Origin: JAQIBY01 sp034721855
Lineage (GTDB): Bacteria; Bacteroidota; Bacteroidia; Bacteroidales; ML635J-15
Assembly: GCA_034721855.1 (NCBI GenBank)
Contig: JAYENB010000007.1
Location: 26,672 to 90,671, forward strand
Direction: 5' to 3'
DNA: 64,000 nucleotides
The position numbers and the translations under genes are program-made. Of this stretch, positions 53,263 to 61,500 are shown piece after piece (the stretch's first letter is position 1; each line of letters opens with the position of its first letter). The notes under the pieces were generated by a model. The model was not told the origin of the DNA. It saw only the letters and a list, made by a program, of their open reading frames with translations, and made no database searches.

Positions 53263-53847
53263 ATGAGTAAACAGGATCAGACATATCAAATACCTTTCGC
53301 ATCCCTTGAAAATGGGGAACATTCATTCCATTTTCAGGTAGGAAAAGGCTTGTTTGACAGGTTTGAAAACGACGAATTGCACAAGCCTGATCTGAATGTT
53401 GATGTTGTGCTTGACAAACAAATAAACCAGCTAAAATTCAGCATGCATGCCAAAGGGCAGGCAGAATTACAATGTGATCGTTGTCTGGATTATTTTACGC
53501 ATCGTTTTGATTTGAACCAGAATATTCTGGTGCGTCTAACAGAAGAAACAAATTTTAATCTCAATACAGATTATGTCACCCTTGACAAGGAAAGCCAATC
53601 CATTGATATGGCTTATTTTATTTATGAAATGATCGTATTGAGTTTGCCTCTCAAACGAGTGCATCCGGTGGATGAAAACGGGAATTCAACATGCAATCCC
53701 GAAGTCACGAAATACATTGACGGTGAATCTGAACCATCACCATCCCATGAATCCGGGGATGAAACAGAAACAACCGGCAATGAAGCATGGAAAGAAGAGT
53801 TAATCGAATTATTAAATAAAAACAAAAGTAAAAATGGCACATCCTAA
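53263..53847 (+). CDS. YceD/DUF177-family protein
   Basis: A 194-aa protein with the DUF177 Cys motif CDRCLDYF (about 69-76). A downstream E-x(n)-D region and LPLKRVHP then lead to a C-terminal WKEELIELLNK. In other bacteria and plastids members help 23S rRNA accumulate; the gene is nearly always next to rpmF, as here, where the two overlap by 14 bp. A 30-residue Ser/Glu-rich insert before the C-terminus is typical of Bacteroidota members. Confidence 0.88.
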   Translation: MSKQDQTYQIPFASLENGEHSFHFQVGKGLFDRFENDELHKPDLNVDVVLDKQINQLKFSMHAKGQAELQCDRCLDYFTHRFDLNQNILVRLTEETNFNLNTDYVTLDKESQSIDMAYFIYEMIVLSLPLKRVHPVDENGNSTCNPEVTKYIDGESEPSPSHESGDETETTGNEAWKEELIELLNKNKSKNGTS

Positions 53848-54022
53848 ACGAAAACAATCGAAAACCAGAAGGGACAAGCGCAGAACTCATTATAAAGCAA
53901 AAGCTCCAACGATGTCAACTTGCCAAAACTGTGGTGCTACCATCCGGTCACATCATGTTTGTCCTGAATGCGGACATTACCGGGGACAACTGGTAATTGA
54001 CAAAGAGATAGATGTAAAGTAG
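53834..54022 (+). CDS. rpmF: Ribosomal protein bL32
   Basis: A 62-aa protein of the large subunit. The start MAHPKRKQSKTRRDKRRTHY is the family signature, followed by a zinc ribbon with CQNC and CPEC. It retains all four cysteines, so it is the zinc-binding form. The order DUF177-rpmF-plsX-fabH couples ribosome and lipid synthesis in many bacteria. Confidence 0.97.
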   Translation: MAHPKRKQSKTRRDKRRTHYKAKAPTMSTCQNCGATIRSHHVCPECGHYRGQLVIDKEIDVK

Positions 54023-54030
54023 AAGCCTGA

Positions 54031-54978
54031 ATGAGGATCGGAATTGACATAATGGGTGGTGATTTTGCTCCTGGGGTATGTGTAAAAGGAGCAATGCTTG
54101 CCAGCCAACACCTTGAAACTGATGATCAACTGATTCTGTTTGGTCACGATGAAACTATTCGTGAATTATTGCATAAAGAAGGAGCTGATCCTGACGAATT
54201 TTCTATCGTTCATGCTCCGGAGATTATTCACATGCAGGATTATCCCTCAAGGGCTTTCGTAAAAAAAGCTAAGGCCAGCATGGTGGTGGGGTTTAGATAC
54301 CTGGCAAAAAATGAAATTGATGGTTTTGCCAGTGCAGGCAATACGGGAGCTATGTTTGTCGGCGCCATGCAGAACATCAAACCTATACCAGGCGTTCTAA
54401 GGCCGGCCATTGCAGCATGCTATCCTACCCTCAACGGAAAAAGCAATCTTATCCTGGATGTGGGGCTTAATCCCGACAGCAAGCCGGATGTCTTATATCA
54501 GTACGGCCAACTGGGAAGCCTGTATTTCCGCCATGTTAACAAGGTTGAAAATCCCAAAGTCGGTTTGCTCAACATAGGACAAGAACCGGGGAAAGGAAAC
54601 CTCGTAAGCAAATCAGCTTATGAACTTATGAAATACAGCCCCAATTTTAATTTCATTGGGAACATCGAGGGCAACCAGATATTTGAACATGATACTGTTG
54701 ATGTGGTTGTTACCGATGGTTTCATAGGGAATATCGTACTCAAACAAACGGAAGCATTTTATGAGTTGATCAAAAAACGCGGCATTGATGATGACTATTT
54801 TAATCGCCTGAATTTTGAAAATTATGGCGGTACACCCATTTTGGGTGTTGATGGAAATGTGGTTATCGGCCATGGTATCAGCAATGAAAAAAGTATTGCC
54901 AACATGATCCTGAAAACAAAACAAATAATAAAAGGAAAATTATCTTCACAAATTAAAGCTTTCTATAATTATGACTGA
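54031..54978 (+). CDS. plsX: Phosphate acyltransferase PlsX
   Basis: A 315-aa enzyme that makes acyl-phosphate from acyl-ACP for phospholipid synthesis. The start RIGIDIMGGDFAPGVCVKGA, the middle ASAGNTGAMFVGAM and GLLNIGQEPGKGN, and the late VTDGFIGNIVLK are all characteristic. It lies 8 bp after rpmF and overlaps fabH by 8 bp. Confidence 0.96.
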   Translation: MRIGIDIMGGDFAPGVCVKGAMLASQHLETDDQLILFGHDETIRELLHKEGADPDEFSIVHAPEIIHMQDYPSRAFVKKAKASMVVGFRYLAKNEIDGFASAGNTGAMFVGAMQNIKPIPGVLRPAIAACYPTLNGKSNLILDVGLNPDSKPDVLYQYGQLGSLYFRHVNKVENPKVGLLNIGQEPGKGNLVSKSAYELMKYSPNFNFIGNIEGNQIFEHDTVDVVVTDGFIGNIVLKQTEAFYELIKKRGIDDDYFNRLNFENYGGTPILGVDGNVVIGHGISNEKSIANMILKTKQIIKGKLSSQIKAFYNYD

Positions 54979-55969
54979 AAAAAAATACAATGCTGTCATT
55001 ACAGGTGTTGGGGGATATGTGCCTGATTATGTGATGACCAACCACGAGCTGGCTCAGAAAGTAGAAACTTCTGATGAATGGATTAATACCCGCATAGGGA
55101 TTAAAGAGCGCCATATCTTAAAAATAGAAAACGAAGGCACTTCCTATATGGGTGAAAGAGCTGTAAAACAACTGCTCGAAAAAACCAATACCGACCCTTC
55201 CGAAATTGACATGCTGATCTGTGGTATTGTAACCCCTGACATGCAATTTCCCGCCACGGCAAACATTATTTCTGACAAAACAGGCATCAAAAACGCTTTT
55301 GGATTTGATTTGAATGCAGGATGTTCCAGTTTTTTATACGCTCTGAATGTTGCCTCCAAATATGTTGAATCAGGAACGCATAAAAAAGTGGTGGTGGTTG
55401 GTGCCGATAAAATGTCGTCCATTACAGATTATACCGATCGTGCTACATGTCCTATTTTTGGTGATGGTGCAGGAGCAGTCTTGCTTGAACCTACCGAAGA
55501 TAAAAATTATGGTCTGATTGATACTATCATGCAGGTAGATGGCTCAGGACGCAAACACTTGCACCAGGTAGCCGGCGGATCACAAAAACCAGCCAGTTTT
55601 CAAACCGTACTTAACCGTGAGCATTTTATTTACCAGGAAGGACAACCCGTATTTAAAGCAGCCGTTTCCAAAATGGCTGATGTGTCGGTAGAAATGATGA
55701 AAAAACACAACATCGCTGCCGATGAACTGGATTGGTTTGTGCCTCATCAGGCAAACATGCGGATCATTGAAGCAACAGCAAAACGCATGGGCATCAGCAA
55801 AGACATTGTGATGATAAACATTCACAAATACGGCAACACAACCTCTGCCACCATACCATTATTGTTACTTGAATGGGAAGATAAAGTCAAAAAAGGAGAT
55901 AAGCTGATCATCGCAACCTTCGGTGCTGGTTTTACATGGGGATCTACTTACATGCGATGGGGATATTAG
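54971..55969 (+). CDS. fabH: 3-oxoacyl-ACP synthase III
   Basis: A 332-aa condensing enzyme that starts fatty-acid chains. The catalytic cysteine is in DLNAGCSSFLYAL (about 113-118), the histidine in FVPHQANMRII (about 253) and the asparagine in NIHKYGNTTSATIP (about 280-284). It is the last gene of the operon. Downstream lies a long repeat-rich spacer. Confidence 0.96.
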   Translation: MTEKKYNAVITGVGGYVPDYVMTNHELAQKVETSDEWINTRIGIKERHILKIENEGTSYMGERAVKQLLEKTNTDPSEIDMLICGIVTPDMQFPATANIISDKTGIKNAFGFDLNAGCSSFLYALNVASKYVESGTHKKVVVVGADKMSSITDYTDRATCPIFGDGAGAVLLEPTEDKNYGLIDTIMQVDGSGRKHLHQVAGGSQKPASFQTVLNREHFIYQEGQPVFKAAVSKMADVSVEMMKKHNIAADELDWFVPHQANMRIIEATAKRMGISKDIVMINIHKYGNTTSATIPLLLLEWEDKVKKGDKLIIATFGAGFTWGSTYMRWGY

Positions 55970-56125
55970 ATGGTGATAGAGAGATGGAGTGATGGAGAGA
56001 TAGCACGAAGGCACGATAGCATGATAGCATGATGGGGCGATAGGGCGAGTTGGCGAACCCGAAAGACGTAATACGTAACTCGAAGAAACGATGGCACGAA
56101 AGCACGATGGGGAGATAAAGAAAAC
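55970..56125. repeat. Degenerate octamer array
   Basis: Units such as GAGATGGAGTGATGGAGAGA and CACGAAGGCACGATAG, then CATGATAGCATGATGG and GGGCGATAGGGCGA, run directly from the fabH stop codon. The units relate to the arrays at 50690-50860 and 57720-57760. They are non-coding and imperfect. Confidence 0.6.
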
Positions 56126-56563
56126 TAAAAGACAAAAATAAAGGGAATAATAAATAAAAAAAGATTTATCAGAACGTTTTTTAGAATTTGCTGTAAGGTG
56201 TTGTTACAAAACAACCTGAACTTTTAAGCAAAATCTATAGTTACTTCAAAATCAAGATAAGGTGTTAGTGTCTTATTTTTTATTTTCTTGCATTTTTTGG
56301 CAGAAAATAAAATCCTAATATCTAAACCCTAAATTCTAAACAATATCAAATGACCAAATTGACCACGTTAAATAAAATCATAGATTTTAATTTTTGGAAG
56401 AAAAAAAATTTAACGGGGAGAACCAAAATTCAAAACAAATTCTAACAGTTTGGGAAGAAAATATTTTGGTAATTGATAGATTTGAAAATTTGAATTTGTT
56501 TAGTATTTAAAAATTAGGATTTCTAGTTTACCCCGTTGGTTATTCAACCTACGAGGTTTATCT
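56126..56563. other. AT-rich non-coding spacer with a hairpin
   Basis: About 440 bp with no gene. Phrases such as AATCCTAATATCTAAACCC at 56310-56330 face AAAATTAGGATTTCTAG near 56510 and form a loose long palindrome. A tighter hairpin, ACCCCGTTGG facing CCTACGAGGT, lies at 56530-56557 and belongs to the CCCGT/ACGGG type seen at 213 and 13954. Confidence 0.5.
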
Positions 56564-56620
56564 GGGTTAGGATTTAGTGTTTAGGAAAAGTTTCCCTCCT
56601 AAAACCTAACCCCTAAATCC
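56564..56620. terminator. Hairpin between convergent fabH and floA transcripts
   Basis: GGATTTAGTGTTTAGG (56570-56585) faces CCTAAAACCTAACCCC, which is followed by TAAATCC (to 56620). The stem is imperfect but long, and lies immediately at the floA stop codon between two convergent operons. It is a likely bidirectional transcript end, without a strong T-run. Confidence 0.5.
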
Positions 56621-57625
56621 TTATTTATCTTTATTTTTGTCGTTTTTGCCTTTTTCACGAGGTTCATCATCCGCATTTGAAATGGAATCCCTCATGCTTG
56701 TATCCGCCTGGATGTTTTTCATCTTATAGTAATCCATAATACCGAGGTTTCCGCTTCTGAATGCTTCGGCCATGGCTTTTGGCACTTGGGCTTCGGCTTC
56801 AACAACATGGGCTTTCATTTCCTGGGTAAGTGCTTTCATTTCCTGCTCTTTGGCATAACCCATAGCACGTCGTTCTTCTGCCTTTGCCTGTGCTACTTTC
56901 AGGTCAGCTTCAGCCTGGTCAATTTGCAAGCCGGCACCAATATTTTTCCCAATATCAATATCAGCAATATCAATGGAAAGGATTTCAAAAGCAGTTCCTG
57001 CATCAAGGCCTTTTTTAAGCACCACTTTGGAAATACTGTCGGGATTTTCGAGTACGGTTTTGTGTGTGGCGGATGAGCCTATAGAAGAGACAATACCTTC
57101 GCCAACCCGTGCCAGCACAGTTTCTTCACCTGCACCACCAACCAATTGTTTGATATTGGCGCGCACGGTCACCCTTGCTTTTGCAATGACCTGAATTCCA
57201 TCCAGGGCTACTGCTGCCACAGGGGGGGTGTTGATAACCCGCGGATTTACCGACATCTGTACAGCTTCAAACACATCGCGTCCGGCCAGGTCAATAGCGG
57301 TTGCCATCTGTAAGTGCAGGCCTATATTTGCTTTGGATGCAGATACCAATGCATGCACCACTTTTTCCACATGACCGCCTGCAAGGTAGTGCGCTTCAAG
57401 GTCATTTCTTCCCAGAACCAATCCTGCTTTTGTTCCTTCAATCATCGCCCTTACAATAATAGCCGGGGGTACTTTTCTCCACCGCATAAAAATCAATTGC
57501 AGCAGAGAAATCCTGACCCCCGAAACCAGTGCCTGGAACCATAATCCCAGGGGGATGAAATATAAAAACAGCCATAAAAAAACAATGGCTCCGCCGATAA
57601 TTAATACATAACCTAGTGTTCCCAT
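56621..57625 (-). CDS. floA: Flotillin-like protein FloA
   Basis: A 334-aa SPFH-type scaffold of membrane microdomains. An N-terminal membrane segment (VLIIGGAIVFLWLFLYFIPLG) is followed by the RWRKVPPAIIVRAMIEGTKAG signature (about 49-69, given as RWRKVPPAIIV and RAMIEGTKAG) and a long Ala/Glu-rich coiled region (EADLKVAQAKAEERRAMG). The nfeD-type gene lies 139 bp upstream, the usual partner arrangement. Confidence 0.93.
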   Translation of the reverse strand: MGTLGYVLIIGGAIVFLWLFLYFIPLGLWFQALVSGVRISLLQLIFMRWRKVPPAIIVRAMIEGTKAGLVLGRNDLEAHYLAGGHVEKVVHALVSASKANIGLHLQMATAIDLAGRDVFEAVQMSVNPRVINTPPVAAVALDGIQVIAKARVTVRANIKQLVGGAGEETVLARVGEGIVSSIGSSATHKTVLENPDSISKVVLKKGLDAGTAFEILSIDIADIDIGKNIGAGLQIDQAEADLKVAQAKAEERRAMGYAKEQEMKALTQEMKAHVVEAEAQVPKAMAEAFRSGNLGIMDYYKMKNIQADTSMRDSISNADDEPREKGKNDKNKDK

Positions 57626-57719
57626 AATGTTTATTTTTAAAGTTCTTTATTTAATAGGTGTAAAAATAATAAAATAAATGTATATTAACAAAAATAACTG
57701 CTTATTACCGCAAAAACTA

Positions 57720-57760
57720 CACGAATGTACGATGGAACGAAAGCACGATTGCACGATTGA
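57720..57760. repeat. Short octamer array between nfeD and floA
   Basis: GTACGATGGAACGAAAGCAC and GATTGCACGATTGAATAG repeat the unit of the longer arrays. It lies inside the floA-nfeD intergenic space within an operon. Confidence 0.5.
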
Positions 57761-57764
57761 ATAG

Positions 57765-58238
57765 TTACAAGGTTCTTACAATAACTTTATTTTTTCTTAC
57801 TTCAATTATTTTAAGTTTAGTTCCGGGGTCAATCAGCCCGTCCAGCGATTCGGCTTCCACAGTAATATCATTCACACGCACCGTGCCTGATGGCCCAAGC
57901 CTTGAAATAGCGGTAGCTGTATCGCCAGGTTTTATGCTGTCTTCTTTGAAATATTCTACCTTTGACTGTACCGAATCATTGAGGGAAAGTTTTTTCCATG
58001 TGTTGGATTTTAGAAAAAACACAATGGAAACAACGAGAAGGGCCAAAGCACCTCCCAATGCCCACAGTCCGGCTGCTGTGCCAACCGAATCAAAAGCAAT
58101 GTAAACACCGGCACCTACCAGCAGAATGCCGCCGATTCCCGCTATCGTGGTTCCCGGGATAACAAGCAGTTCAAGCCATATCAACACAAGGCCCAACAAT
58201 ATCAAAAATATAACAGCTCCAATACCCATGTTATTCAA
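57765..58238 (-). CDS. NfeD-like membrane protein
   Basis: A 157-aa protein with three hydrophobic segments in the first 80 residues (VIFLILLGLVLIWLELLVIPG is the start of the set) and a C-terminal OB-fold domain, with GTATAISRLGPSGTVRV and a closing KVIVRTL. It lacks the ClpP-class protease half of long NfeD proteins. It probably partners FloA in the membrane. The start overlaps clpS by 8 bp. Confidence 0.85.
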   Translation of the reverse strand: MNNMGIGAVIFLILLGLVLIWLELLVIPGTTIAGIGGILLVGAGVYIAFDSVGTAAGLWALGGALALLVVSIVFFLKSNTWKKLSLNDSVQSKVEYFKEDSIKPGDTATAISRLGPSGTVRVNDITVEAESLDGLIDPGTKLKIIEVRKNKVIVRTL

Positions 58239-58530
58239 TCATTACGTTTAACCCACGTTCAATCAAGGTATCTTTCATTGGTTTCAGCTCATCAAATTTG
58301 CCGGTTTTTACATCACATTTTCCCTTAAAATGCGTAATGTAGGCACATTGTTCAGCCTGTGTATGATCATGCTTACAAACCTCAACAAGGCTGTCAATGA
58401 CAGAATCAAAACTGTTAACATCATCGTTGTACAAAACCATAGACTTATAATTGCCTGCCTTATGGTTTCTGTTTTTTGACGACTTAATATGTTCACGGGT
58501 CTTTTTTACCATATCAGCAAAATTAATCAA
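58231..58530 (-). CDS. clpS: ATP-dependent Clp protease adaptor ClpS
   Basis: A 99-aa adaptor that delivers N-end-rule substrates to ClpAP-type proteases. LYNDDVNSFDSVIDSLVEVC (about 33-52) contains the DD-N gate of the N-degron pocket, and KHDHTQAEQCAYITHFKGKC follows. The ATG six codons in (58512) is an equally good start because the first codons overlap the preceding gene. It is co-oriented with the large SPOR protein gene and nfeD. Confidence 0.88.
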   Translation of the reverse strand: MINFADMVKKTREHIKSSKNRNHKAGNYKSMVLYNDDVNSFDSVIDSLVEVCKHDHTQAEQCAYITHFKGKCDVKTGKFDELKPMKDTLIERGLNVMIE

Positions 58531-61500
58531 ATTTCATAATTAACATGGCCTGACGTACAGGTATTTTTACATTTCCTCTGTATGCAGTAAGAAAAGCATC
58601 TGGTACCTGGGGTTTTATCATTCTTCTTAGTGCAAATCTGGCCACGGCGTAATTTTCAAACCCAGTGAGTTGATAATAATGATATCTGCCTTTGCGCATG
58701 ATGACAATGCGATAAGGAGAAAATTCATTTTTATACAGCCTCAGGACATCATTGTCCATTTTGCCAGCAAAAGCCCCAATCTGAATGCGTATTTCAGGCG
58801 TTACATCCGCTGTATCGGCCGGGGCAACTTCTATTTCTTCACGTATAACGGGAATATTCATTCTTGCTGCAGCCTCTCCGGCAGTTTCTCTGCGAGTAGC
58901 GGCAACAGCCGGGCCAGATGCTTGTCCTCCAACATGCAAGGTTACAAATGCATCCGGGATGGTATTTCTTATTGTGTTTAAACTGGCATTTGCTTCAGAA
59001 CGTGTTGCATACCTGCCATGAAAATACCGGAAATTGCCTCCAGATGTATGGTTATAGAAATCTGTTGATATGCCAAGGATATTGCTTTGTTCCTTAACAC
59101 GGCTAAACACGCCGATTTGAACAGTAAAAAACGATTCTGAAATTTCACTGATGTTCCTGGCCATGACATTTACCCCTGTTTGTGTCTCTGTTTGGTATTC
59201 AGCCAACATACCCCGGTCTCCGTAATAATTGAATTCAGGCGGTTTGTTAGTTTCCAGGTGGCTGTATTGCCTTGCTTGCGATAGCCTCAGCCTGCGGCCT
59301 TCGAGATAACCAACCACAAATGCATCACTAAATCCTATGCGTTTGACAAGGGATAAGGGTTGCTGCCATGATCTTGTGTTATAAAATTTCCCCACCAGGT
59401 ACCGGTACAATGGCCTGTTTTGAACCCGTTCGTTGACAACAGGGCTTAAATTCCGATAACGATTCCCCTGCAATGGTTGTCCAAGCGCAGCAATTTGAAT
59501 CCGGTAAAAGAAATCGCTGTCAGTAAAGTCTGTTTCTTCCGCAGTACGGGTGTCTTCCTTTTGTTCATCTTGTACATCTATTCTTGTGTCACGTGTTTCA
59601 CGATCAACCTGGTAATCTCGTCTATCCTGCTCAGATGTTATCCTGTCTTCTGTATCACTTTCCGTCCTTCTTTCTTCATCCCTCTCTTGTGTATCCGGTC
59701 GCCGGATTTCCCAGTCATTTTCAGTATAATCATCACGGGTTTCTGTCCTGTTTTGAACCGTTTCAGAATGGGTATCATCCACTGTTTTAGCCATAAGTTC
59801 CGGTCTTTTACCCTGGTAATGTTTAACAAGTTTTTCCAGCTTATTTTTTGCATCTTCACCAGGTTGATTGCGCAAATGCAGTAAATTGTTCACTTCTTTG
59901 AGTAATCCGGCAGCATACGTTAAGTTGTTTGCTCGTTCTTTTTTTGAAAGTTCATCTTTTATGGTCATTAACCTATGTGTCCTGTTAGCACTGGATTCGA
60001 GGCTATCAACAATTTGATCAACTGCTTTTTCAGTGGATGTCGAAGGTGCTTTAACCCTTTCTTTCTGCGCATTCAAAACCTGTTTTTGCTCCCTGTATTC
60101 TGCTTCCTGCAATGCCAATTTATCAGAGTACAACGATTGTTTGAGTTTTTGAACCTGTTTTTGAATTTTACTTTCAGACCATGATTTATTTTTGATGGTT
60201 TCTATTTCCTGTTCGTTAGCATTAATATTTTCTTTTATGTTTTGCTTTTCCGAACGTATTTCTGCCATGTTTTTTTTCTGTTTAGCATTGTAAGGCAAAT
60301 CATCTGCATCCGATACATCCCAGGCACTAAGCGCGTCGGTAAGCTCCTGGTCAGGAGGCCTGTCATACTTGCGATTAATCAACTTGGACTGAATATCATA
60401 CCATTCAGGAGGCAATATTTGCCTGGGGTTTCTCCTGACTGAATTCAAAAGCGCTTCTTGTTTTGATAAAATATCCATCTTTTCGACAAACAAATCCGTT
60501 GAAAAAGCCATTTCCTGTTTTCTTAACGAAGGGCTAATGTCTTGTATTTCAGGAGGGATAAAATCATCAGTGCTTTTTTCAGGGATATTGTATTCATTAA
60601 TTTTTCCCATCTCGGCCAGGGTTTGCAGCTTTTTATTGTTTTCTTCTATCCGCTGGTCCATGGTTTTAATTTCAGAGTGTATAAGCTTGTTCAGTGATTC
60701 ACCCATGGTATAGTTGATGATGTCTTTTTCACTGGTAAGGTGGATTCTCTCAATCTTGTTGGGTGTGGAAGCTAACCGTGCGTTTATGGTTTCGTCAGCC
60801 CTGGCCAGGCTGTCTGTTTTTTCCAGGATTTTTTCCTTAAGTTGCACTGTATAACCTCCACCAGCCGTTTTGACATTTTCTTCCGGCTCTTCTACGTCAG
60901 TCAGCTTTTCTATTTGCCTGTTTTCAAAAGCCTTATATTCAGAAGCAGAAGGCAAATCAGGTGTTGTAAATTCTGTCAATAGTTCCCCTGTATTTTCCTT
61001 GTAAACTTCGTTTAACAATTGATTTGCCTGTTGTGCTTTCTGTTCCGCTTTTTCATACAAGCTTATGCTGCGGGACGGGTCTTTCTGATTATCGGCAGCA
61101 ATACGTAATCCTTTGGCATCTTCCATTAGGTTCTCAGCTTTTTGTATTGTCCTTGTCTGATCAGCAATTTCGTCTTTCCCTTTCAAGGTATTAAATGCGG
61201 TCTTCAATTGAGTGTAATATCCCTGATGGACTTCCACTACGCTGTTTCCTTTTTCTTCCAGCTTGTTTTTATAATGCCTTATTTTAGCATCTGTTGATTT
61301 GGGTGGTGCTTCCTCAGATTCTGACAAGGATTTCCTGACCTCTTTAGTCGAAGCAGTGATCTTTTCAGGTGTATAGATATCAGAGATATCCTCCTCATAT
61401 GTTTCTGTATCAGTTCCTGTGCCTGTGTTTGTTTCTGTGTCTGTGTCTGTATCCCGGGTGTCTGAAACATTGGTGTTATCCTGGTCTTTTGTGTCATCAG